From positions 62,001-126,000 of the forward strand of contig RCTD01000015.1 of NCBI GenBank assembly GCA_014898415.1: a stretch of DNA of 64,000 nt. Reading direction: 5' to 3'. The stretch comes from Stromatinia cepivora (Eukaryota; Ascomycota; Leotiomycetes; Helotiales; Sclerotiniaceae). Position numbers and translations under genes: made by a program. Under the pieces are notes generated by a model. That model did no database searches. It was not told the DNA's origin and saw only the letters and a program-made list of their open reading frames with translations. This document shows positions 22,655-32,905 of this stretch, piece after piece; the first letter of the stretch is position 1; every line of letters begins with the position of its first letter.

Positions 22655-25114
22655 CTACTTGATCCTAATAGCCATAGCTTCCTGACCCAACTCCTCCAAA
22701 GCCTCCTCGTAAGTTTCCTTCTTATACTCTCCAAATTTCCTTGCATCAACGACCACCCTCTTAACCTTCCCACCCTCTCTCCTCCTAATTTCCTCACTCT
22801 TTGCAACCTCATTAAAGAACCATCTCGCCTCAGTATTCCCAACTAATGTCCAGGCATGACCTTGTCTCCCCGCTCTCGCCGTCCTACCTACTCTATGCAC
22901 ATAATTTGTAATACTCGTGGGGACATCATAATTGATGACATGGGCAAGATCGGGAAGATCAAGACCACGAGATACGAGATCAGAGGCGACGAGAATCTGG
23001 AGTTTGCCACGAGAGAAAGAGGCGAGGGAGGCTTTGCGTTCGGAAGAACGGGTGCTGGAGGTAAGAGTGCCAATTATATTGGTGTAGGATGGGTGGATTA
23101 AAGAAAGTAAACGTCCAAGACGGATGGCGGATTCATTAGATTTGGTGAAAATAAGGACACCGTGAGGTTCGTGACTGATGGGCAGTGGATCAGTCTTGAG
23201 TTTTGGTTTCGACTTTGGCGATACTTTATCTGGTTTCGACTCTGAATCAGACCCTGATATTGAGCTGTCATCCGAGGAAGAACTGTCTTCTGAAGAGTCA
23301 TCATCTGAACTAGAGTCAGAAGATGAATCAGAGTCAGAATCAGAATCTGGGTCAGATTCGGTGTCAGAGTCCGATTTAATCTTGCTGTCATCTATCATAT
23401 CACTTCCTTTCAGTATTTCCATCAAATACAATGGCTTCAAATTTTCATCATCCACCTTGACAGCAAATTCAACAAGTCCAGACGGTAGGGTATGTGCGTG
23501 TGAAGACTTTCCATCATCACCTGCAGATGAACCTGCTAAAACTACCAACTTTGGTCGATAGAGTTTCAGGCTGGTCAATTGACCAATATCTCTGGTCATC
23601 GTGGCACTAAGAACGATTTTTCTCACTCTATCCCTGTTATTTGGAGAGGAATTCTGCCCTGTTGCTAAGGAGCTCATTACAATATTCAACCATTGCTGAA
23701 AACTTTGATCAAGTAGTTTATCTGCTTCGTCTATAACAAGCCATTTGACATACTGTAAAGTGAATCCAGGAGTAGATTTCAAGTGCTCGACCAATCTTCC
23801 CGGTGTGCAGATCAAAATATCAACTTTTGATACCGGTTCGATGACATGATCAGGCAATGGGGAAACGGTCTCATCGTCTAATAAAGGTTCGCCTTCATCA
23901 TCTGTTCCAGCATCAGACATTTCCCATCTCGAATTATTTCGCCTTTCTTGCTCGTGGTATCGTATTGGGTCATATTGATATGTGTTTTCCATAAGATTTG
24001 CTTGTTCGACTTTGAAAGCTTCATTTCCTACGGCCGTGCCTATCTTTACACGTTTTCTGCTACCGGCGGAGAACGCACTAGAACAAACCTCACACACCTC
24101 ACGCGCTTGAGATACAAGTTCTCTTGTTGGCATAACGATCAATCCTCGTAAACGAGTGACAATGTTGCGGCTAATATCTTGGGTCATGGGCAAGACGTAC
24201 GACAGGGTCTTTCCGGACCCGGTGGCCGCTGACACTAACACATCACTAGGTTTTTGCTGGGAGCTGCGGAGAAGGAGAGGAAGTACTGCGGCTTGAACGG
24301 CGAATGCTTCATTAAAGCCTTTGGACCGAAGAACATTGGCTGGTTCAGCCTCGACCCCTACTTCAGAAAACGGCGCACTAGTCGTAGGTGAGACCAGAAT
24401 AGGGGACGCGAGCCATGACGGGAGAGTAGATTCAAGCGATGGAGGTGGAAGTTCGGGAATGGGTTCTGGTTGTGGCAGTGGAACTAAATCATGAATTTCC
24501 GCTGGTTCTTCTGGTTCTTGGGCATCCTCAACATCTCGACCCTCTTCGGCAGCTTTGCGCGCACGTCTCTCCGCCTTCTTGATGGACTTCTCGCGCTTTT
24601 CCAATACCTTTTTATGCCTTTTGTCGTCTTTATCCTCCCGATTTTCTATAGCCTCTTCAGATAGTACGCTTTCGTCGTTCGACTTCTTTTTCTTTGGTTT
24701 CTTGTCCTTCTTTGTCACTTCTTGCGCTTCTTCCGATGGAGCATTATCTGCATGCGGGTCATCGAGAATGGGCGAAACATGCACTTTCACAGATTTCTCC
24801 TTCTTATCCTTTTTGGCCTTCTTTAAAACAGGTTCCGGACCGGGCTCTAGAGCATCTTCGCGTTTTCGTTTCGAGGCAGGGGAAGGCGATTTGGGGCCCA
24901 GTATGGGGGCATGCAATTGTGCATCAGGTTTTAAATTGGATTTAGAAGGTGGTATATATCGCGCATAAGATGACGAGGCATCTGGTCGGATCGCAGGTGG
25001 GGGTGGTGGAGGAGGAGGAGGAGAGGATGATTTGAGGGGAGATAGAGGAGCTTGATTTAGTTGATCTCCCACGATTATCTTCTTTTTAGAAGGAGGAACA
25101 TATCTTGAATACAT
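22655..25114 (-). CDS. dbp6: ATP-dependent RNA helicase Dbp6 (DEAD box, DDX51 family)
   Basis: Nucleolar RNA helicase needed for early 60S ribosomal-subunit assembly. One uninterrupted 819-residue ORF. A low-complexity N-terminus (residues 1-250) has a nine-proline run, SRYVPPSKKK and SYARYIPPSKS repeats and long Lys/Glu stretches typical of nucleolar proteins. The helicase motifs are in order: AATGSGKT (296-303), PTREL (329-333), TPGR (437-440), DEAD (462-465), SAT (503-505), VASDLVSRGLDLPD (about 707-720), HRVGRTARAG (about 738-747). A Ser/Asp tract (about 579-627) sits between the two RecA lobes, before motif IV (GVLIFTKS). Dbp6 rather than another DEAD protein is inferred from the split Q-motif region (GFNEAFAVQAAVLPLLL), the acidic insert and the VDILICTPGRLVEHL spacing. 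It diverges from gpi3. Confidence 0.88.
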   Translation of the reverse strand: MYSRYVPPSKKKIIVGDQLNQAPLSPLKSSSPPPPPPPPPAIRPDASSSYARYIPPSKSNLKPDAQLHAPILGPKSPSPASKRKREDALEPGPEPVLKKAKKDKKEKSVKVHVSPILDDPHADNAPSEEAQEVTKKDKKPKKKKSNDESVLSEEAIENREDKDDKRHKKVLEKREKSIKKAERRARKAAEEGRDVEDAQEPEEPAEIHDLVPLPQPEPIPELPPPSLESTLPSWLASPILVSPTTSAPFSEVGVEAEPANVLRSKGFNEAFAVQAAVLPLLLRSSQQKPSDVLVSAATGSGKTLSYVLPMTQDISRNIVTRLRGLIVMPTRELVSQAREVCEVCSSAFSAGSRKRVKIGTAVGNEAFKVEQANLMENTYQYDPIRYHEQERRNNSRWEMSDAGTDDEGEPLLDDETVSPLPDHVIEPVSKVDILICTPGRLVEHLKSTPGFTLQYVKWLVIDEADKLLDQSFQQWLNIVMSSLATGQNSSPNNRDRVRKIVLSATMTRDIGQLTSLKLYRPKLVVLAGSSAGDDGKSSHAHTLPSGLVEFAVKVDDENLKPLYLMEILKGSDMIDDSKIKSDSDTESDPDSDSDSDSSSDSSSDDDSSEDSSSSDDSSISGSDSESKPDKVSPKSKPKLKTDPLPISHEPHGVLIFTKSNESAIRLGRLLSLIHPSYTNIIGTLTSSTRSSERKASLASFSRGKLQILVASDLVSRGLDLPDLAHVINYDVPTSITNYVHRVGRTARAGRQGHAWTLVGNTEARWFFNEVAKSEEIRRREGGKVKRVVVDARKFGEYKKETYEEALEELGQEAMAIRIK

Positions 25115-25431
25115 CTGGTAATATATTGAATGATAATTTTAAAAAGGGCAATACCAATTGGCGATTTACAAAACTTCTCTTACTTAACTGAGAAGAATTT
25201 GGGAAACAGAAAATAAAAAATTTACGGAGACCTTTAGCTGTCAAAATGGCATTTTACCGCAACACGGTACTGAGTTTGACCTTAACTTTCTGACTTCACT
25301 GGGTGATTTACATCATTTTAATTATGGATTTGCGATGACAACTACAAATGGTTCTGGTTCCTCCTTGAACTTCAAAGTACTTCCTTTCTCAGAACGGTTG
25401 TTCCACCAGTAGTCTTCTATTCATTGTCAAA
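25115..25431. promoter_or_regulatory. Bidirectional promoter between dbp6 and gpi3
   Basis: This 317-bp interval separates the start codons of two divergent housekeeping genes, so it must contain both promoters and 5' leaders. No long repeat or named operator is visible. The function is inferred from geometry. Confidence 0.6.
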
Positions 25432-26957
25432 ATGCCGTATAATATTGCTATGGTCAGCGACTTCTTCTTCCCACAACCAGGAGGAGTCGAAAGTCATATC
25501 TACCAACTTTCTACGAAGCTCATCGACCGCGGACACAAAGTTATAATAATTACACACGCGTATGAGGACAGGACTGGTGTCAGATATCTTACAAATGGTC
25601 TCAAAGTTTATCATGTCCCATTCTTCGTTATGTTTCGCTCTTGTACCTTTCCTACGGTTTTCTCATTCTTCCCAATCTTCCGCAATATCGTTATACGGGA
25701 ACAAATTGAGATCGTTCATGGTCATGCAAGCATGAGTAGCATGTGCCATGAAGCTATATTACATGCGAGGACGATGGGGCTGAGAACTGTGTTTACAGAT
25801 CATTCATTGTTTGGGTTCGCAGATGCAGGCAATATATTGATCAATAAGCTACTCAAGTTCACCTTGAGCGACGTTGATCATGTAGTTTGTGTTAGCCATA
25901 CTTGGTAGAGTTGCCCGATTGCTATTAACGAATAAAGAGTTCTCTGACCAGTTCTAGCAAAGAAAACACGGTTTTACGCGCTTCCCTTGACCCCCTCATG
26001 GTCTCTGTTATTCCAAATGCAGTCGTGGCGGAGAATTTTCGACCTCTATCACACCCTTCATATCCATCTGATCCTCCAGGAAAGCACCCGCCTCCAGCTC
26101 CATATCCACTCGGGCCGCATGATGTAATAACAATTGTTGTGGTTTCGAGACTTTTCTATAATAAAGGAACCGACCTGTTAATCGCAGCAATTCCTCGAAT
26201 TCTTGCCAGCCATCCCAATGTACATTTTATAATTGCAGGATCGGGCCCAAAAGCCATTGATCTGGAACAGATGCTGGAGAAGAATGTGTTACAAGATAAA
26301 GTTGAGATGCTAGGGCCGGTCAGACATGAGGAGGTTCGAGATGTTATGGTTAGAGGGCACATATATTTGCATCCAAGTTTGACTGAAGCTTTTGGAACTG
26401 TTATAGTTGAAGCTGCTAGTTGTGGTTTATATGTTGTATGCACACAAGTGGGAGGGATACCAGAAGTGCTTCCAGCACACATGACTGTTTTCGCCAAGCC
26501 TGATGAAGATGATCTAGTTGCTGCCACGGGTCGAGCAATTGCGTCTCTAAGAGCCAACAAAGTTCGCACCGAAAAGTTTCATGATCAAGTCAAAATGATG
26601 TATTCCTGGACGGATGTGGCGGAGAGAACAGAAAGGATATATGATGGCATATTTGGCGTTCTAAGCGAGGCAGAGTTCTATGGATATGATGCAGCTGACG
26701 CAGCTAGCTGGAGCGCTACTAGAGGAAGAGCCGGTGTACAGAGCTTCGCTTTGATTGATCGTCTCAAGAGATACTATGGTTGTGGAATATGGGCAGGCAA
26801 ACTGTTTTGCCTTTGTGTGATCATTGATTACCTGTTATTTTTGCTACTCGAAATTCTGGCCCCGAGAGATAGAATCGACATTTCTAGAAGCTGGCCAAAG
26901 AAGATTCCCCAAGATTCTTCAAGGAGAGATCGTGAAACTAGGAGGGATTTCGGATAG
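25432..26957 (+). CDS. gpi3: GPI3/PIG-A, catalytic subunit of GPI-GlcNAc transferase
   Basis: Transfers GlcNAc from UDP-GlcNAc to phosphatidylinositol on the cytoplasmic face of the ER, the first step of GPI-anchor synthesis, as part of the GPI-GnT complex. The CDS is 25432-25904 joined to 25958-26957 (490 aa), with a 53-bp intron (GTAGAG...CTAG) inside the Cys codon after CVSHT. The GT4 glycosyltransferase fold is clear: [20 protein letters not shown] at the N-terminus, [45 protein letters not shown] and the nucleotide-sugar-binding EX7E motif in [16 protein letters not shown]. The RGRAGVQSF and [16 protein letters not shown] segments precede a single C-terminal membrane helix ([14 protein letters not shown]), as in yeast Gpi3 and human PIG-A. 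The tail after [11 protein letters not shown] is short and unconserved. Confidence 0.93.
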
Positions 26958-29053
26958 TATTGTTTTGTCCATTGTGGAACCTTGCGTACAGTTTCTACGG
27001 ACCATGAAAAGACTATCGCTTTCGATGAATCCAGATGAAAGCCAGCTCGGGTGCATTAAAAAGCACCCGTCAATAATAGCTTCCATTCAATCGTCGCGAT
27101 GGGTTTTATTGCAGAAACGGCGGCTATCTCTGCTGCTCTACCCTACTATGAGTATAGGCGCGAAGTCTTTCTGATCACCTTGTCCACGAACGCAAAATCC
27201 ATTACATCACCAGCATTTACTCTGGCGCTGAGATGTACCTGTTGTTGACCCGGGGGTTGCGTGCAGAGGATATGACATCAGATATAAATGTGGTATTGGG
27301 AGCCCATGTCCAAGGTGAATCCAGAGATTGGCATCTAGTGTCCAAGATCAATATAGATATCAAAGCTCTACAGTGCTTTTTGATTTGAGACAAACATCGA
27401 GATTAATTAGGAGGCTTAAGTGTGAGTTGGTAAGGATTTTTTTTAATAACAGTCCAGACGAAGCGGTGAGCTGAAGTGGTTTCTGATGTTTGGGCCAAGC
27501 AAGAGCGGTTTCGAAGGCGCGCAAAGACAAATATTTTTCGCGGGGTGTGCGTCTCCAACAACCGAGATTCATTCATCCTATCAACTGCTTATACTTTCTT
27601 GACCCGATGTGCGATGTGATCACTGATATCAGCCCTTTGTCACACATCACTTGAGGTGCTAATGAGGCCAGCCGCTAGGGTTTTTGAAGTGCCAATGGCA
27701 AGACGTTGGTGTATACGATCGACTGATGGTAGTTAATGGCCAGAATGTCCCAACATGGATGGTGTTCAAATTAACAATTTGGAATACAAGTAGTGAGTAG
27801 GCATGAGGCGCATCCACAATGCTAGATGTTTGGTTCTTGGGTGGTCAGGTGCTTAGAAGATCCTTCGTAGAGGTGAGCATTAAGCGGGGTATATAGATAT
27901 GTACTGCAGGGGTAGAAGCATTGTTTCCTGCCCAGGCGGGGCTCTTGACGTTATAATGCAATATATGTGAACTTTACGTTGATCCTGCACCCCACCAAAG
28001 AATATGACATGCAGCTTCGAGGATACGCCTACAATAATTCTTGTTCCCGGCTGTGCAATTTTCTCTCCATCCCCAGACATATTTGAGAAGTGGGCAGGTT
28101 CCTCACGCTCACACCCAACAGTATGTATATTCTCTCACTCCCAATGAGATCGCATTGAGATCCCAACTATATCCCTTAAGTCCTCAGACTCAGGATTTCT
28201 CTTTTCAACTTCATATCTGCTTTATACCACAGCATATCTTCGATCCTTCTGACATCAGGAACGTCGAGGCACATATCGGAAACTCGGTTACGATTTTCAG
28301 CGAGTTACTACTGGCCGCGCCAAAGATCTACCTGAGATCTACACGACTAGCAATATTTCTCAACGAAATGGAACAACGCCACCTCGTGCCAAGGTGGCGC
28401 TCCATGTTACGATCGTGTCTAGGAGTGATTGGGGACGTGTAAATACCATTCCATAGCATCGTTCTGTATCAATCGGATTCAATCCTCGAAGATTTTGGGA
28501 GGTGGTTTCATTGAAGTAACTACCGGTACATCTCAACCACGCCAGTGGCATATCGGTACTGGTAACACGCCACAAATTCCAAGTCTTGCTGCGAGAAAGT
28601 ATAAAACTCCGAAAGCTAAGTAACCAGGCTATCCATTCCTCTTGTAGCTTACCAGTTTGTGGTATGTGCATAGAGTTTGGAGTTTTACTTTCTGGCGTCA
28701 CGAATATCCGATTCGGTGCCACTAAGATTACAGACTAGATTAAAGCTATGCTGAGATTCCGTTTGTCAAGACACTATCCCTCACATCGTCCGGATGCTCT
28801 TCGCGCGCGCTCTTCTTGGGATGACTTATAGCGCCACAAATCATGGCAGTTAATATCCTGAATTCTTGAGTTTGAAACGGCACTCTGATGATTGAACAAC
28901 CAAAAAACCATCATCTCATCATGTGTAGCTTTGGCACTTGCAAGGTCGGATTCATCAAGGCAAGAATCACAAAAACCATCACCTGCGTGAATTGAGTATT
29001 GCAGTGATTACACACTGTGGTCGAATAGGTGACCCTGTCCTGGTTTAAATGCC
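26958..29053. other. 2.1-kb gene-poor spacer
   Basis: Several overlapping frames of 60-133 codons occur (for example 28041-28442 plus, 28360-28722 minus), but none shows a domain, signal peptide or coherent splice structure. The last ~120 bases may contain the degraded first exon of the peroxidase that follows. Confidence 0.45.
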
Positions 29054-29990
29054 ATGGCTAATCATAACTACATCTCGCATAATGGAGTAGCGACTATTTC
29101 ACAATTCGTTCAAGGAACCTATGATGGTAAGTCGCTATGTTGTCATGACAAATGATATCTTATACTAACAAAAGTAACAGTCTTCGGTATGGGAGTTGAT
29201 CTCGGAGCCTTCCTTTCTATATATGGCGCGGTCTTTGACGGCGATTTGACGAGTTGGTCTATTGGAGGATCTCCATCTGCAAGCCTGCTGAGCTCGGTTG
29301 GACTTCTCGGTAAGCCACAAAAAATCTCTGGTCCACATAATAAATATGAGTGTGATGTCTCACCTGCACGCGGAGATCTTTATCAATAGTAAGTTACACC
29401 ATATCATAAATTCGGAGGGGGAGTGATTAACAAGTACCAGTGGCAATGATTACAAATTAGTCATGTCTCAATTCGAAGAAATGTACGCTTTGCCGCTGGG
29501 TCCGAACGGCTACGATTTATCAGTCCTAACCCCTTTCCGCGCAACCCGTTTTCAACAATCCATTGACAACAATCAATATTTCTTCAACGGGCCATTCTCT
29601 GGAATCGCCGTACAACCTGCAGCGTATACCCTCGTCTATCGATACATGGCCAACAAATCTTCCGAATATCCCGAGGGTTACCTCAATGGTGATGTCTTGA
29701 AGTCATTCTATTCCGTTACTGGAGAACCGGGTAGCTCTGTATGGACAGAAGGGCACGAGAAGATCCCTGATAACTGGTATAAACGATCTGTCGGCGGCGA
29801 GTGTGGCCTTGTGCCTTTCGTAGCCGGTATGGTTGCCGCAGGTTTACAACACTACGAGTTTATCTTCATTGGAGGAAACGCCCGCACAGTCAATTCCTTT
29901 ACTGGCGTTGACATCAAGAATCTGACAGGTGGTGTATATGGCCTTTCCACTTTGACGCAAGGAAATAATGCTATTTGTTTTGCATTCTAG
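29054..29990 (+). CDS. Heme-thiolate peroxidase (chloroperoxidase family), 5' end apparently broken
   Basis: Member of peroxidase family 2 (chloroperoxidase/unspecific peroxygenase), normally secreted heme enzymes using H2O2. The spliced reading from the first in-frame ATG is 29054-29126, 29181-29388 and 29441-29990 (276 aa), with introns of 54 and 52 bp bounded by GTAAGT and CAG. MANHNYISHNGVATISQF is the conserved segment right after the heme-ligand PCP motif. HNKYECD is the E-x-D acid/metal site (usually EGD or EHD). The remainder (DLYQYGNDYKL, a Phe-rich C-terminus) fits short peroxygenases. The PCP motif itself (CCC TGT CCT, 29033-29041) is in frame just upstream, but an in-frame TGA (29030-29032) precedes it, so the heme-ligand Cys is not reached from an upstream start. 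No signal peptide is encoded. It is either a recent pseudogene or its 5' end is misread. Confidence 0.72.
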
Positions 29991-31136
29991 TTTGCTCAAC
30001 AGGCTGCACCGGATATTCTAAAACTTTTTTTCTGCTTTGAGTAAGCTAAACTAGGCGGTTTCTAAAGCGTTGGCTCCTTTGGGCTGTCCTCAATCGACAT
30101 CGATTGATACTTCTCAGTTCTCACAGTTTCCTAGTGCGAAAGAGTCTTTTTAGATGAGATTTGCGGTAATGTGACAACGAAGTTGGGCGGGATCGGCACG
30201 AGAATGATTTTACTAGTTGTTTTGAGATTCCCTTGTATATAGATTTGTAAAATTCATTTCAGCATCATTATCATTATCATAATCAAGTTTGTTATAAATC
30301 CGTCGCTGTACCAAGTGATCTTACTATATCTCATTTGTATCACAAACAATCACAGCCCAGCAATTGCCTCAAGTCGTGTCAGATTCTCTCTATTTATACT
30401 CGGAAACTCCAAAATCCTAACATTCACCAAGATGTTAGCTTATCACATAGCAATATCTAGAATCATCCTCTTTCCAATGCGCTATAAATCCGAATTTCAA
30501 TATCAATGTAACAAAATGACCCAATATTTTCTGTTTGGACTCGACTGAAGTGTTTTGCCACAACATGAAAGTGAACTGTTGTGGGACAAACCTTGATTAA
30601 AATTAAATTCCTCGTCTTTATCATCGTCCAATTGTTCCCTCTACAAGAAGTTCCCATAGAAATGCTACCACCATCATTTAGGCAATCGCACGAACGTATC
30701 TGGACTCATGTATACTCCCACGATGTGCTAATATTGTATTCAAAGTTCTCCAACATTCATCATATCCGAAGATTCCGTGACTTTCCAGTCAGATCAACCA
30801 TTTTTTTCTGAAATAACAAAGGAGCTTTCACAGAGTTGTAGGGAAGATTATCCACGAGCAGGCTGCGAGACGAGAAATAGCATTTTACTAGAATCCGAGG
30901 AAGAGGAGGGTTCTATTTTGTGTTAGTTTGAAGTTCTTCGTCAATATGCACATATCGCTTAGTGCTTACATCTTCATCAATTACCCTGATTTCGTCATCC
31001 AATCAATACTCATGACACCCCTGAAGTCCCCTGCTTTTGGTCATAGCCAGTCATCCGGCGTGATGCATCATATGTGTCTGGACTTGAGAAGCGAGTGACA
31101 GCCAACAAACGATGGAGCATTCAAATATTCACTAAT
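29991..31136. other. Spacer
   Basis: About 1.1 kb without a supported gene. Frames are short and lack domains. The 3' flank of the peroxidase-like gene and the promoter side of the GNAT gene are here. Confidence 0.5.
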
Positions 31137-32000
31137 ATGACCATTCATCACCTTCTATCTCCTTTTAAACATTCCATTAACTTCACTACTATGAACATGA
31201 ACTCAAGCACCCCCATCCAAACGCTACATCCCAATCGGCGCATGCAAAATGTCCTTCCCCCCTTTATCCTCCGCCCAGGGACCCTCTCCGACATAAATCA
31301 AATGACCCTCATCAACATCGCAGCCTACAGCTCCAACCCCGTGAACAAATATCTAAATCCCCACGCTGCAGAATATCCACAAGACCAAAAAATGTCCGCC
31401 TTACAAGCTATCACTACATCGTATTTAAATCCTAGGGTTTTAACACTAGTAGCTTGTTCAACGGAGTCTCCTGATTTCATTTTCGCGTATGGGATGTACA
31501 CTCGTATAGGGAACGACACCGGGTCTGAGCACTTTCTGAAGGAGAGATCTTGGATACAAAGACTGGGAAGATATATATCAAGACCCATCTTAGCGGTTCT
31601 ATTCAGAGTCTATAATTTTATCCGGCCAGACCGCGCTACGTCAAAAGCACACAATGCTGTGTTTTTGCATTCGGTCAAACAGGATAATGAACGTTATTGG
31701 TCTCCGATTACGTTTCCAAGGAGACAATGTCGCTGGCATGTTAATACTATAGTTGTGCTTCCAGAATATCAGGGGAAAGGAATTGGGAGGTTGTTGATGG
31801 AGTATACTTTGGAAAGAGCAGGGAAGGAAGGCGTTCCTGTGGGATTGAGTGCTAGTCCGGAAGGAGAGAGATTGTATAGGAAGTTGGGGCTTGCATGGTT
31901 GGGCGACTTTCATACGAGGATTGGTGGTGAGGAAAATGGGTCTGGAGGGGGACATATGATTTGGTGGCCAGAGGGATTCGAGAAGGATGGAGATTATTGA
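31137..32000 (+). CDS. GNAT-family N-acetyltransferase
   Basis: Acetyl-CoA-dependent acyltransferase of unknown substrate. The reading frame is open to 32000. The first in-frame ATG is 31137 (287 aa), and a later ATG at 31191 is also possible, since the conserved part only begins at FILRPGTLSDINQM. Motif A of the GNAT fold is clear near the C-terminus: HVNTIVVLPEYQGKGIGRLL, with the Q/R-x-x-G-x-G/A acetyl-CoA pyrophosphate loop, followed by GLSASPEGERLYRKLGLAWL (motif B). The C-terminus (GGHMIWWPEGFE) resembles fungal GNATs of the type found near secondary-metabolism and toxin-resistance genes, but no such context is seen here. No intron is needed. Confidence 0.85.
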   Translation: MTIHHLLSPFKHSINFTTMNMNSSTPIQTLHPNRRMQNVLPPFILRPGTLSDINQMTLINIAAYSSNPVNKYLNPHAAEYPQDQKMSALQAITTSYLNPRVLTLVACSTESPDFIFAYGMYTRIGNDTGSEHFLKERSWIQRLGRYISRPILAVLFRVYNFIRPDRATSKAHNAVFLHSVKQDNERYWSPITFPRRQCRWHVNTIVVLPEYQGKGIGRLLMEYTLERAGKEGVPVGLSASPEGERLYRKLGLAWLGDFHTRIGGEENGSGGGHMIWWPEGFEKDGDY

Positions 32001-32295
32001 TGAGATGGGAGCATTACAAAATGCCATTTCAGGTGAATTTAGAAAATTGTTTGCTGAAAAATCATCAGAAAAATAGTTGAGAAATGGAAAATCTGGTTGA
32101 AATTTTATATTTATTTCAATAGAATCCATACAATTGAAATAAATGATGTTATCCCTAACATCCGGGTCCTGAGATGCTCCAGATTAGTTTCAATCATTGA
32201 GGTACAAAGCAACTGTAATTGCCGGTAATCAACATCCAGCTCGTCCCCGTCAGGCTCAACGAGAGTACAACATTAAATATGACTCCCCATCAATC
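32001..32295. other. Short spacer between GNAT gene and MFS relic
   Basis: Nothing recognisable; AT-rich 3' flank of the GNAT gene. Confidence 0.4.
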
Positions 32296-32905
32296 TCAAG
32301 CAATAGCCTCATATTTAACACTGTATCTCCTACTTCCCTCCAATTCTGGCTCCAAAATAACCCTTTCCCACTTCATGCCCAGCCCAGAAACCGCACAGAT
32401 AACTCCCGCCACAACCACCAACCAACGCCACCACCGCATCCAATGCACTTTTAATCACATCCCTATCTACGGCCTCTAGACCCTCAAGACCCTTTCCTTT
32501 CAACTCACCCAAAGCATCTCTAATGATATCCACCGGAACATCATCTCCAAACACTTTTTGTAGTTTATGGACTCCCAGATTTTGATATATGCAACCGGCG
32601 ATACTAAGTGCAATACCTGCGCAACCAACTTGTGCAACGTTTATATATGCAATGAGTTTTTGTTCTTCTCCTAACGATTCTTCAACCGCGACATTGTATG
32701 TCGTCGGATTTTGTGCTTCTGTTGATAATACTTTACTCATGCCAATATCGTAGGCTATCTGAAATGACATTCCTACACCTATTCCTATCAAGATGGAATA
32801 TAGATAGATCATTTTGCTTGATGTGTTGATGGTGACTCGACTCATGTATATTCCACCGGTAATAGTTGAGCTAACCTCGAACATTGAGGCCCCTCGCACT
32901 CTCAA
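32296..32905 (-). pseudogene. C-terminal stump of a major facilitator superfamily transporter
   Basis: Reverse-strand frame with MFEVSSTITGGIYMSRVTIN, IGIGVGMSFQIAYDIG and AQVGCAGIALSIAGCIYQNL, the last three or so membrane helices of a DHA1/DHA2-type MFS drug transporter. The rest of the protein (about 400 residues) is absent upstream, where the DUF3431 gene lies. Near the end the frame shifts. The open frame continues as CGGSYLCGFW, but the neighbouring frame reads VVAGVICAVSGLGMKWERVI and ends at a TGA (32296-32298), which looks like the true final helix. Truncated and frameshifted, so a relic. The first codon of the open frame is TTG, not ATG. Confidence 0.75.

Noticed and set aside
23178..23561. 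Acidic Ser/Glu-rich plus-strand frame
   Set aside because: Antisense shadow of the Ser/Asp tract of dbp6.
28041..28722. Overlapping frames of 133 and 120 codons on opposite strands
   Set aside because: No domain, signal or conserved-looking segment; likely chance.
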